From Roseiflexus sp. (lineage in GTDB: Bacteria; Chloroflexota; Chloroflexia; Chloroflexales; Roseiflexaceae), in assembly GCA_025062325.1 (NCBI GenBank), contig JANXAL010000045.1, positions 1-64,000 of the forward strand: 64,000 nt of DNA, given 5' to 3'. Positions 9,085 to 16,626 of this stretch are shown here, piece by piece (position 1 is the first letter of the stretch; the number at the start of each line of letters is the position of its first letter). The notes below the pieces were generated by a model, which saw nothing but the letters and a program-made list of their open reading frames with translations, was not told where the DNA came from and made no database searches. Both the position numbers and the translations under genes were made by a program.

Positions 9085-9245
9085 GAGAGGAGGGAAGCGT
9101 TGAACGTCGAAGGTTGAACGTTGAAGGAGGAAAGAGTGGCAGTTCAAGGGTAGCAGGCGGGAAGGTTGAAGGCGGCGAAAAGATAGGACATGGCTTGCCG
9201 AAATTTGAACGTTGAACGCCCTGACCCCCAACCCCTATCAGGAGG
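9085..9245. repeat. GTTGAACGTTGAAGG-type spacer repeats
   Basis: Noncoding spacer between the divergent accB and gmhA genes. The word GAACGTTGAA or GAAGGTTGAA recurs at least five times at irregular distances, ending with 'tgacccccaacccctat'. The same words occur near 735-770 and 35585-35600. Confidence 0.55.
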
Positions 9246-9249
9246 CAAG

Positions 9250-9816
9250 ATGAGAGTCGACCGATACCTTACATCGCTGGCAACAACGCTTGCAGCACTT
9301 CCCCGTGAACCGTTGCGCGCAATCGAAGAGGCGTTGTGGCAGACCTATCTGCGCGACGGAACGATTATCATCTGCGGGAACGGCGGTAGTGCTGCTACGG
9401 CATCACATTTCGCATGTGATCTGGCAAAATGGACGATCAATGATGGTCGTCGTCGTCTACGCGCGCTTGCACTGACCGATAATGTGCCGGTAATGACCGC
9501 CTGGTCGAATGATACGGCATACGAGCGCGTCTTTCTTGAGCAGGTCATATCGCTCTATCGTCCCGGCGACACGCTGGTGGCGATTTCGGGCAGCGGCAAC
9601 TCGCCAAATGTGCTGCGCGCCGTCGAATGGATGGCAGCTCAGGGCGCCACGACCATTGGGCTGACCGGTTTCGGCGGCGGCAAGCTGGCGGGTCTGGCGC
9701 AGATTGCCGTCGTAGTTCCCAGCCGCTTTATGCCTGAGGTTGAAGATGTGCATAGCGCCATCTGCCATAGCCTGGCAGTGGCGCTTGGCGAGCGGATCAG
9801 CGCCGAATACGTATGA
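9250..9816 (+). CDS. gmhA: Phosphoheptose isomerase-like SIS domain protein
   Basis: 188 residues from the ATG that follows GGAGG. A SIS fold is indicated by IICGNGGSAATASHFACDLA, which contains the sugar-phosphate loop, then VAISGSGNSPNVLRAVEWM and the C-terminal VEDVHSAICHSLAVAL. GmhA interconverts sedoheptulose 7-phosphate and D-glycero-D-manno-heptose 7-phosphate, the first step to activated heptoses. Organisms of this type do not make typical lipopolysaccharide, so the heptose may go to glycoproteins or S-layer glycans, or the enzyme may serve another sugar phosphate. It overlaps the next sugar kinase by ATGA, indicating coupled translation. Confidence 0.85.
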   Translation: MRVDRYLTSLATTLAALPREPLRAIEEALWQTYLRDGTIIICGNGGSAATASHFACDLAKWTINDGRRRLRALALTDNVPVMTAWSNDTAYERVFLEQVISLYRPGDTLVAISGSGNSPNVLRAVEWMAAQGATTIGLTGFGGGKLAGLAQIAVVVPSRFMPEVEDVHSAICHSLAVALGERISAEYV

Positions 9817-10751
9817 CTCTGGTGATCGGTCTTGATTTCGGCGGCACCAAACTGGCTGCTGGCCTTGTCGATCTGGCGCGCGGCACTGTGCTGGCGCGCC
9901 GTGTGACGCCGACGCCGGTGGCCAGGGGCGCTGCTGCCAGCCTGGATGCGATGCTAACGATGGCGCGTGAGCTGATCGATGGCGCGCCAGCGCCGGTGCA
10001 CGGCGTCGGCGTCAGTTTCGGCGGGCCGGTGGCTGCCGACGGACGCACCGTGCGCCTCTCAATGCACGTTGCCGGATGGGAGAATTTCCCACTGGCTGAC
10101 CGTCTCAGCAATGCCCTGGGCTTGCCAACTACGGTCGCAAACGACGGCGACGCCGCAGCGCTGGCAGAGTTTCACTTCGGCGCAGGACGAGGCGTGCAGC
10201 ATCTCCTCTATCTGACGGTGAGCACGGGCATTGGCGGCGGCATCATTATCGGCGGGCGATTGTACCGCGGCGAGCGCGCCTGGGCCGGTGAAGCAGGACA
10301 TCAGGTGCTGAAACCGGATGGACCGCCCTGCCCGTGTGGGCGCAACGGCTGCCTGGAAGCACTGGCGTCCGGCTTGTCGATAGCTCGCGAGGCGCGCCTG
10401 CGGTTGCGCCGCCCCGAAGGCGTATCTAGTATGCTGGCTGCCATCCCGCCTGATGCACTGACAGCGCAACACGTTGCGGAAGCCGCCGCTGCTGGCGACG
10501 CACTGGCGCGCGCGGTCTGGAACGAGGCGATGGGGTGGCTGGGGATCGGCATTGCCTCAGCCGCCAACCTGCTTAACCCCGGGCGGGTGGTGCTTGGCGG
10601 CGGGTTGACCCGCGCTGGCGCTCTCCTGTTCGACCCGGTGCGCCACGTGGTGGCGCGCCGCGCCATAGACCCGGACCTGACGGTTGTACCCGCCGCGCTC
10701 GGCGATGACGTCGGCATTCTGGGGGGAGCGGCGCTGCTGCGCGAATCTTGA
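9813..10751 (+). CDS. ROK family sugar kinase
   Basis: 312 residues. The N-terminal ATP loop is LVIGLDFGGTKLAAGLVDL, the catalytic Asp lies in VANDGDAAALAEF, and the zinc-binding ROK signature appears as GHQVLKPDGPPCPCGRNGCLEA. No DNA-binding domain is attached, so it is a kinase and not a ROK repressor. Glucose or an N-acyl-hexosamine are the usual substrates. Overlap with gmhA suggests a shared sugar-phosphate pathway, but this kinase type is not the known heptose kinase. Its stop codon lies inside the -35 box of the downstream tRNA promoter. Confidence 0.87.
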   Translation: MTLVIGLDFGGTKLAAGLVDLARGTVLARRVTPTPVARGAAASLDAMLTMARELIDGAPAPVHGVGVSFGGPVAADGRTVRLSMHVAGWENFPLADRLSNALGLPTTVANDGDAAALAEFHFGAGRGVQHLLYLTVSTGIGGGIIIGGRLYRGERAWAGEAGHQVLKPDGPPCPCGRNGCLEALASGLSIAREARLRLRRPEGVSSMLAAIPPDALTAQHVAEAAAAGDALARAVWNEAMGWLGIGIASAANLLNPGRVVLGGGLTRAGALLFDPVRHVVARRAIDPDLTVVPAALGDDVGILGGAALLRES

Positions 10752-10776
10752 CAGCCCTGCATGCGGGTGCTAGAAT
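10748..10776 (+). promoter_or_regulatory. Consensus sigma70-type promoter for tRNA-Arg
   Basis: TTGACA (10748-10753), a 17-base spacer and TAGAAT (10771-10776), ending 11 bases before the tRNA. The -35 overlaps the stop codon of the ROK kinase gene. Confidence 0.85.
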
Positions 10777-10787
10777 TCCAAAGGAAT

Positions 10788-10864
10788 GGCCCCGTAGCTC
10801 AATTGGATAGAGCGGCAGCCTCCGGAGCTGCAGGCTACTGGTTCGAGCCCAGTCGGGGTCACCA
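10788..10864 (+). tRNA. tRNA-Arg (anticodon CCG)
   Basis: Full cloverleaf: acceptor GGCCCCG pairs with CGGGGTC (one G-U), D stem GCTC/GAGC, anticodon stem GCAGC/GCTGC with loop CTCCGGA giving anticodon CCG, 5-base variable loop, T stem ACTGG/CCAGT with TTCGAGC, discriminator A, and genome-encoded CCA. It reads CGG arginine codons, common in this GC-rich genome. Confidence 0.96.
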
Positions 10865-10869
10865 ATCGA

Positions 10870-10904
10870 AAAAGGGGGTGTACAGGATCGTGCATCCCCT
10901 TTTC
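10870..10904 (+). terminator. Terminator after tRNA-Arg
   Basis: AAAAGGGGGTG can pair with CATCCCCTTTT over an 11-bp stem with one G-T pair, and the right arm ends in a T run, 5 bases after the tRNA. From here to 11018 nothing else is seen. Confidence 0.7.
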
Positions 10905-11018
10905 TTTGTGACGGACCTGGATTGCACTGCTCGTGCCGCGAGCGGGACTGAAACCTGGACTATAATTTCTCCTGTGCAAAGTCTACGCAGGCTTGCCTCG
11001 AACGAGCAGAATGGATGC

Positions 11019-11580
11019 CTGCTGTATCCTAAAGCCCTTTTTTCCCCCTCATCCCCCCTCTCAAGTGTAGGCTTTTTGGTGTGCGAAGCGGATTTGCTGC
11101 ATCCTGACGCCCTTTTCCCCCTCATCCCCCCGCCCCCTTCTCCCACTAGGGGAGAAGGGGGAGTTAGGGCGTCCTAATGCCTGAAACGGGCGATGCCGAG
11201 TAAGGGCTTGCCGAAAACGCTCCACTTGTGAGCTTTTCCCCACCTCCTCACAAATGGAGCGTTTTTGAGGTGCGATGGATGTGCGCTGCGCCCTGACGCT
11301 CTTTGTTCCCCTTCATCTCCGGCCCCCTTCTCCCACCCCCCTGCGCCCCCTGCGTGCGGAGGATTGGGGGGAGAAGGGGGAGATGGGGCATCCTAACGCT
11401 CAAAACTGGCAATGCAACGTAAGGGCTCGCAAAAAATCTACCCTTGTGAGGGAAGGGAGCCGGGGGATAAGGGAGAACAGGCGTTGGGATGCGGAAAACG
11501 CGCTGCGCATCCGGAAACTCTACCCTAGAGAGCCTCACCCTCTGCAAGGAGAGTTTCAGTGCTCTTCTGTGAACCGAAAA
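11019..11580. repeat. Dispersed composite repeat, two copies, inverted orientation
   Basis: Two successive sets of the same modules as at 267-760, here mostly in the opposite orientation (GTGCGAAGCGGATTTGC near 11081-11097). Hairpins CCCCCTTCTCCC / GGGGAGAAGGGGG lie near 11129-11161 and 11323-11381. No coding sequence is supported. Confidence 0.7.
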
Positions 11581-11589
11581 TAATGACAA

Positions 11590-11630
11590 TTGCAATCAGG
11601 CTATCGCAATGATACTATCCGTGGTATCAT
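11590..11630 (+). promoter_or_regulatory. hicA promoter overlapped by a palindromic operator candidate
   Basis: TTGCAA (11590-11595), 17 bases, then TACTAT (11613-11618) forms a promoter 24 bases before the hicA start. A perfect inverted repeat, ATGATAC (11609-11615) and GTATCAT (11624-11630) with 8 bases between, covers the -10. HicB antitoxins of the ribbon-helix-helix type bind such palindromes to repress their own operon, so autoregulation is inferred. Confidence 0.6.
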
Positions 11631-11642
11631 AGGAGAGTAAAC

Positions 11643-11888
11643 ATGGCCGACTGCGACAAACTGCTGGAGAAGGCGCGTTGATCGCCAGCCAACCTGCGAT
11701 TTGACGAGTTGTGTCAACTGGCCGAATGCTATGGCTTCGTCCACGATCGCACGAGGGGAAGCCATCGAATCTCCAAGCGACCTGGATGGAAGGGAGTGTT
11801 GACATTTCAGGATGATAAGGGAAAAGCCAAACCCTACCAGGTACGTCAGCTCTTGCAGGCGATCGAGATCATCTCTAGTAATACTTGA
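11643..11888 (+). pseudogene. hicA: HicA toxin gene interrupted by an in-frame TGA
   Basis: The frame begins MADCDKLLEKAR, meets TGA at 11679-11681, then continues SPANLRFDELCQLAECYGF, RTRGSHRISKRPGW and KGKAKPYQVRQLLQAIE before its normal stop. That is the HicA mRNA-interferase fold, including the catalytic His in the GSH motif. HicA cleaves mRNA and is neutralised by HicB. A good ribosome site, AGGAGAG, precedes the ATG. Only codon 13 is disrupted; everything else is intact, so the mutation is recent, is a sequencing error, or is bypassed by a downstream restart. Partner hicB follows. Confidence 0.75.
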
Positions 11889-11965
11889 GGTGACAGACCT
11901 GATGACTCCTGGATAGTCAGCCAACCGGGAAGCCGGATGAGCGTGGATAGGTGTTGTGGGTCGAT

Positions 11966-12316
11966 ATGTCTCCGAAGTATAGCTGCAATATCATCTGGAG
12001 CCCCGAGGACGATGCGTATATTGCGACGTGCCCCGAATTTCCGGGCGTTTCAGCACTCGGTGACACTGTTGAAGTCGCTGCGACTGAATTGCAGAACGTC
12101 CTCGAGGCGACGATCGAAACATACCAGCAGGAGGGATGGCCGCTTCCTGAGCCACGCCGCCTCACGCCGCACAGTGGCAAATTACTCGTGCGAATGCCGC
12201 GATCCCTGCATCGTGAGATCGCTCTGCGCGCCGATGAGGAAGGAGTTTCGATCAATATGCTGATCGTTGCTCTCCTCTCCGAGGCGCTTGCCCGCCGACA
12301 ATCAACGGCGCCATAA
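11966..12316 (+). CDS. hicB: HicB antitoxin with C-terminal ribbon-helix-helix segment
   Basis: 116 residues from the ATG at 11966 (an earlier GTG at 11951 is less likely). The N-terminal partial RNase H-like domain contains WSPEDDAYIATCPEFPGVSA. The C-terminal part, KLLVRMPRSLHREIALRADE followed by SINMLIVALLSEALA, is a CopG/Arc-like DNA-binding segment that could bind the palindrome at 11609-11630. It would neutralise the adjacent HicA if that were made. The order toxin-antitoxin is the usual one for hicAB. It ends 7 bases from the convergent mnmG gene. Confidence 0.85.
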   Translation: MSPKYSCNIIWSPEDDAYIATCPEFPGVSALGDTVEVAATELQNVLEATIETYQQEGWPLPEPRRLTPHSGKLLVRMPRSLHREIALRADEEGVSINMLIVALLSEALARRQSTAP

Positions 12317-12322
12317 TCCGGT

Positions 12323-14350
12323 TTATGCGCCTGGTCTGGCATCGACCGCTATATCTCGTCCTCGCCGTTCCAGCGCAACAATCAGGATAGCCACATCAGC
12401 CGGGTTGATCCCAGCCAACCGCGCTGCCTGCCCGACCGTCGCCGGACGGAACCGTTGCAGCGTCTGACGCGCCTCGTTGCGCAACCCGCGGAGCGCAGCG
12501 AAGTCGAAATCGGGCGGAATGCGGCGCGATTCCATCCGACGCAGACGTTCGACCTCGCGCTGCTGTTTTTGCAAATACCCGCCGTACTTCGCTTCGATCT
12601 CCACCTGCTCTGCAATATCGCCATCGCACAGCGGCAGATCGAGCGCCTGCCGGAGTTGCTCATACCGGACTTCGGGGCGGCGCAGTACGTCTTCAGCGCT
12701 CATTTCGCTGCTGAGCGGCGCAATTCCAGCTTCGCTCAAGCGAGCATTAATCGCGGCTGACGGGAACAGACGCCGCCCACGCAGCAGACTCAGGAGGCGC
12801 TCTTTTTCCTCGCGCTTGCGCTCGACCGCTTCAACCCGCTCGCGGTCAACCAGTCCCAACTCGCCCGCCAGCGGCGTCAGCCGCAGGTCGGCATTATCGG
12901 CGCGCAGCAGCAAACGATGCTCTGCGCGCGAGGTGAACATACGATAGGGTTCACGGATTTCCTTGGTGACCAGATCGTCGATCAATACGCCGATGTAGGC
13001 TTCGTCGCGGCGCAGGATGACCGGCGGCTTCCCTTGAATGAAACGCGCAGCGTTGATGCCGGCCATCAACCCCTGTGCGGCGGCTTCTTCGTAGCCGGTT
13101 GTGCCGTTGATCTGACCGGCGAAGAACAATCCGGGCGCGCGGCGCGACGACATATCGGCGGCGATCTCGCCAGTCGCCAGCGCATCGTACTCGATCGCGT
13201 ATCCGATGCGCATCAACTCAACGCGGCGCAATGCCGGAATGCTGCGCAACATCGCCCATTGCACGTCTTCCGGCAGTGAGGTGTTGCATCCCTGGACATA
13301 CACCTCATTCGTCGACCAGCCTTCGGGTTCGAGGAACAAGCCGTGGCGCTCCTTATCGGCGAAGCGCACGATCTTGTCCTCAATCGAAGGACAGTAGCGC
13401 GGACCCACGCCCTCGATGATCCCGCTGAACAGCGGCGCCCGATGCAGATTGCGTCGCACGATCTCGTGAAACTCTGGCGTCGTATGCACCAGGTAGCACG
13501 GCAACTGCGGACGCCAGGAGTCGAGGAACGGTTCCGGATAGGCGTGGGCGGGCGCGCCGGTGAACGCCGGTTCGGGAGGCGTTTGGCCCAATGTGCGGTA
13601 GTAATGCCCGAAGAAGAGCGGCGTCGGACTGCCGTGCTGCACACTGGTCTGCGAAAAATCGATGGTGCGCGCATCGATGCGCGGCGGCGTGCCGGTTTTG
13701 AGACGCACGAGCGGAAAACCAAGCGCTGCCAGGTCCTCGCCAAGCGCTATGGCTGGAGCTTCACCAGCCCGCCCTGCGCCCCAGATCGCATCGCCGGTAA
13801 TCGCCCGACCACGCAGGAAGGTGCCAGTGGTCAACACCAGCGCCCGACTCTGGTAGACCCGGCGGGTATGGGTGACGACCGCGTAGTGACCGGGCAGGAT
13901 TCCTTCGAGATGGTTCGATGGCGTATCGCTGCCGTTGCGCCTGAGCGGTTGCGGCAAGATGATGCGCTCGACCATCGCCTGCCGCAGGTCGAGGTTTGGC
14001 GTCGTTTCGAGCGTTTCCTTCATCACTTTTGCGTAGAGGCGCTTATCCGCCTGAGCGCGCGGCGCCTGCACCGCCGGTCCTTTGCTCTCATTGAGCAGGC
14101 GAATCTGAATGAACGTGCGGTCGGTCACCCGCCCCATCAACCCGCCAAGCGCGTCGATCTCGCGCACCAGATGCCCCTTCGCTGGTCCGCCAATCGACGG
14201 GTTGCACGACATGTGCGCCAGTTTGTCAAGGTCAATCGTCAGCAGCAGCGTGCGACAACCCATGCGTGCCGCAGCGTGCGCGGCCTCGCATCCGGCATGA
14301 CCGGCGCCAATAACAATGATATCGTAAATGTATGGGTGGACACTGTACAT
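12323..14350 (-). CDS. mnmG: tRNA uridine 5-carboxymethylaminomethyl modification enzyme MnmG
   Basis: 675 residues, slightly longer than most MnmG/GidA proteins. The FAD-binding start IIVIGAGHAGCEAAHAAARM, the loop SCNPSIGGPAKGHLVREID and GYEEAAAQGLMAGINAAR are diagnostic. With MnmE it installs the aminomethyl-type group at U34 of several tRNAs, using methylenetetrahydrofolate, FAD and GTP. mnmE lies 7 kb away in this window. The gene has a 5' leader of roughly 70 bases behind a TATAAT box at 14430-14435. Confidence 0.96.
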   Translation of the reverse strand: MYSVHPYIYDIIVIGAGHAGCEAAHAAARMGCRTLLLTIDLDKLAHMSCNPSIGGPAKGHLVREIDALGGLMGRVTDRTFIQIRLLNESKGPAVQAPRAQADKRLYAKVMKETLETTPNLDLRQAMVERIILPQPLRRNGSDTPSNHLEGILPGHYAVVTHTRRVYQSRALVLTTGTFLRGRAITGDAIWGAGRAGEAPAIALGEDLAALGFPLVRLKTGTPPRIDARTIDFSQTSVQHGSPTPLFFGHYYRTLGQTPPEPAFTGAPAHAYPEPFLDSWRPQLPCYLVHTTPEFHEIVRRNLHRAPLFSGIIEGVGPRYCPSIEDKIVRFADKERHGLFLEPEGWSTNEVYVQGCNTSLPEDVQWAMLRSIPALRRVELMRIGYAIEYDALATGEIAADMSSRRAPGLFFAGQINGTTGYEEAAAQGLMAGINAARFIQGKPPVILRRDEAYIGVLIDDLVTKEIREPYRMFTSRAEHRLLLRADNADLRLTPLAGELGLVDRERVEAVERKREEKERLLSLLRGRRLFPSAAINARLSEAGIAPLSSEMSAEDVLRRPEVRYEQLRQALDLPLCDGDIAEQVEIEAKYGGYLQKQQREVERLRRMESRRIPPDFDFAALRGLRNEARQTLQRFRPATVGQAARLAGINPADVAILIVALERRGRDIAVDARPGA

Positions 14351-14429
14351 ATGACGGGAAAATTGCTTCGCGTGCGATATATCGGGCTATCAGCAGAGAT
14401 GCCCGCATGGTTCGACAACGACAGCATTC

Positions 14430-14435
14430 ATTATA
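14430..14435 (-). promoter_or_regulatory. -10 box for mnmG
   Basis: TATAAT on the minus strand, 80 bases before the mnmG start. It lies 31 bases from the -10 of the divergent lipoprotein gene, so the two promoters overlap and could compete. Confidence 0.5.
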
Positions 14436-14465
14436 CCTGGTTTCCTGGAGCGGATCAGGACGATA

Positions 14466-14474
14466 TGCTACAAT
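14466..14474 (+). promoter_or_regulatory. Extended -10 promoter giving a possibly leaderless mRNA
   Basis: TGCTACAAT fits TGnTAnAAT and ends 6 bases before the ATG at 14481. A transcript starting about 7 bases after the -10 would begin on the start codon, leaving no ribosome site. Confidence 0.5.
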
Positions 14475-14480
14475 GAGGCC

Positions 14481-15056
14481 ATGATGATCCGCCGTGATTG
14501 TGCACATATTCGCACGGATCTGTCCATCGTCCTGTGCGCGTTCGTTATCTTACTGCTGACTGGGTGCTCGACCGCCCCCACCACCGACGAAACGAACATT
14601 GGGGGCGGGATTTCACCAGAGGCGGTGACCGAGAGTTTCTTTGAAGACCTGCAACGGGCATTACAGGATCCGAATTTGCACCAGGAAGAGACGCGCAGTT
14701 TCTGGGCTGAACGACTGGCGGGATACTTTGCGCCTGCCGAGCGCGATGTGCAGCGGATTGCGCTGCGCCGTGCATTGGCGTCGTTCGCTGGCGGTCTGCG
14801 CCAACTAGCGGAGGACGAAACCGCAGTCTTCGAGCTTCGCGGTCTTCAACCAGTGGAAAAGGTTGCCGACGATGGCAAACAAGCGCTGGTGCGCCTGCCT
14901 TCCGCTTCGATCTCAATGACGCTCATACGCACAACGGAACGCGGCGCGTTTGTATTCTACGAGCAAACGATCAGTCTCAGTCGGGTGATTGGCCGTCCCG
15001 ACGGCACAGTGCCGACCATCAAAATTGATGGGCGATGGTATTTGACCGAAGGATGA
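14481..15056 (+). CDS. Predicted lipoprotein of unknown function
   Basis: 191 residues. A charged start is followed by a hydrophobic helix ending in the lipobox LLTGC (Cys ~29), so the mature protein should be lipid-anchored outside the membrane. The rest, including VTESFFEDLQRALQDP and VPTIKIDGRWYLTEG at the C-terminus, resembles small NTF2-like or DUF4878-type extracytoplasmic domains, where a final 'W-Y-L' strand is common; this is only a resemblance. It is 6 bases from the cNMP/ferredoxin gene and is probably cotranscribed with it. An almost leaderless start is suggested by the promoter position. Confidence 0.72.
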   Translation: MMIRRDCAHIRTDLSIVLCAFVILLLTGCSTAPTTDETNIGGGISPEAVTESFFEDLQRALQDPNLHQEETRSFWAERLAGYFAPAERDVQRIALRRALASFAGGLRQLAEDETAVFELRGLQPVEKVADDGKQALVRLPSASISMTLIRTTERGAFVFYEQTISLSRVIGRPDGTVPTIKIDGRWYLTEG

Positions 15057-15062
15057 GAGTCT

Positions 15063-16511
15063 ATGGGATTGAAGAACGCGCTGTTCGAAGATCAGAGCGC
15101 TGTTACGCCAGCGCGTGAGATGACCACGCGCTCTTGGGATCGCCGTCAGCAGCAAACACAGGCACTGGCGCGTCTCGACTGTTTGAGAGGCGTCGCGCCT
15201 GATACTCTGGCGCGCCTGGCGGCCTGCGCGACATTGCGTGCATTTATGCCGGGGACAATTATTGCGAATGAACTGCATCCCCTTTCGTGCCTCATGCTGA
15301 TCGTGCAGGGATCAGTCAGCCTGACCCTCCACGACCGCGCCGGGCAGGAGGTGTTGATCGGCATCCTCGAACGCGGCGACTGCCTTGGCGTGGTATCGTT
15401 GTTTGGCGACCGGTTTCGCGGAGCGACGGTGCGCGCCGAAACCGTCTGCTACCTGGTGCAGATTCCGCTCACAGACGTGCGAGCGATGCTGCCTAGCGCC
15501 CCCGAACTGGAACGAGCGCTGCGCCAGATTTATCAGCAACGCCTGGTCGAGAGCACGTTGGGTCGTGTGCCGCTCTTCAGTCGTCTATCACCAGTCGAGC
15601 GCATCCATATCGCCAGAGCGCTCCGCCCGATCCAGTACAGTCGCGGTGCAGTCATGCTGCAGCAGGGCGCTATTGGTGATGCTTTGTATATCATCATGTC
15701 AGGTCAGGTGGTGGTGGAGCAGAACGGACAGGCGATCGCCTACCTGGAAGAGGGCGACTTTTTCGGTGAGATGTCGCTGCTGACCCGCCAGCCGCACAAT
15801 GCCGACGTGCGGGCGCTGACGCCGGTGAAGGCGCTGGCATTGCCCGCGCAGGACCTGGAGGATCTGCTGGCGAGCCAGCCGGAGCTGGCGAAACAGTTGC
15901 GCGAAGTCGTTGAACAGCGAAAGGCGGCTGGCCGGGCGATACAGAATGATACAGAGCGCCAGATGCAACTGGCAATGGTGCTCGAACACGGACTACGCCG
16001 GGGAACGCATGTTCTGGTGCGCGATCTGAGCCTGTGCAAGCCGGGATGCACCATTTGTGAGGATGCTTGCACGTCGCGCCACGGTTCCAGTCGCATTCAT
16101 TTTTCCGGTTTGACGCTCAATGGACTGGAGATCGCCGATGCGTGTCGACAGTGTCGGGTGGGCGCTGAATGCGTCGAAGCATGCCCGGAGCATGCGATCA
16201 TCTGGAATGACCGCAGGGCGCTGATCATCACTGACGCCTGCACCGGTTGCGGCGAATGTGTGCCTGCCTGTCCCTACGATGCGGTGCATCTGAAACCCCT
16301 CGCTCCTGTGCATCAGTCGCCGTTGTGGAGTTTGTGGGAACGCTGGCAGCGCTGGAGAACGCCGGTTATTCATCTGGAAGCGGCGCATCAACCGCGACAA
16401 CGTGCGCACAAGTGCGACCTATGCCATGGTTACAACGACCTGGCATGCGTGAGCGCCTGCCCGACCGGTGCGCTCCGTCTTGCGCCGGTTGAGGAAGTAT
16501 TCCCATTGTGA
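15063..16511 (+). CDS. Two cyclic-nucleotide-binding domains fused to a polyferredoxin module
   Basis: 482 residues. Two cNMP-binding-like barrels come first (about 45-155 and 165-275); the second has AVMLQQGAIGDALYIIMSGQ and YLEEGDFFGEMSLLTRQPHN, close to the phosphate-binding cassette. After a helical linker the last ~170 residues carry Cys clusters: CKPGCTICEDAC, CRQCRVGAECVEACP, CTGCGECVPACPYDA and CDLCHGYNDLACVSACPTG, enough for several [4Fe-4S] clusters. There is no DNA-binding domain, so this is not a CRP-type regulator. It may couple a nucleotide or other ligand signal to electron transfer, since the FeS part resembles HycB/DMSO-reductase beta subunits. It sits just before pucC and puhE, which suggests a role in phototrophic redox control; that is inference. 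Confidence 0.85.
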   Translation: MGLKNALFEDQSAVTPAREMTTRSWDRRQQQTQALARLDCLRGVAPDTLARLAACATLRAFMPGTIIANELHPLSCLMLIVQGSVSLTLHDRAGQEVLIGILERGDCLGVVSLFGDRFRGATVRAETVCYLVQIPLTDVRAMLPSAPELERALRQIYQQRLVESTLGRVPLFSRLSPVERIHIARALRPIQYSRGAVMLQQGAIGDALYIIMSGQVVVEQNGQAIAYLEEGDFFGEMSLLTRQPHNADVRALTPVKALALPAQDLEDLLASQPELAKQLREVVEQRKAAGRAIQNDTERQMQLAMVLEHGLRRGTHVLVRDLSLCKPGCTICEDACTSRHGSSRIHFSGLTLNGLEIADACRQCRVGAECVEACPEHAIIWNDRRALIITDACTGCGECVPACPYDAVHLKPLAPVHQSPLWSLWERWQRWRTPVIHLEAAHQPRQRAHKCDLCHGYNDLACVSACPTGALRLAPVEEVFPL

Positions 16512-16525
16512 ACGGACATGTGCGC

Positions 16526-16554
16526 TTGACATGAGCATACTGCCGCGTTATGAT
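16526..16554 (+). promoter_or_regulatory. Consensus sigma70-type promoter for pucC-like gene
   Basis: TTGACA (16526-16531), exactly 17 bases, then TATGAT (16549-16554), 72 bases before the ATG. One of the two best full promoters in the window. Confidence 0.78.
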
Positions 16555-16626
16555 GGCGCGCAGAAGTTAGGACACGGTTACGGTAGCGTCGCGTAAGCAC
16601 GCGAGCAGTCGCATAAGGGGGCCGCG

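Noticed and set aside
13343-14476. Long open frame antisense to mnmG (about 377 codons)
   Set aside because: It lies fully across the clear mnmG gene and has no recognisable motif; GC-rich genes often leave long antisense frames open.
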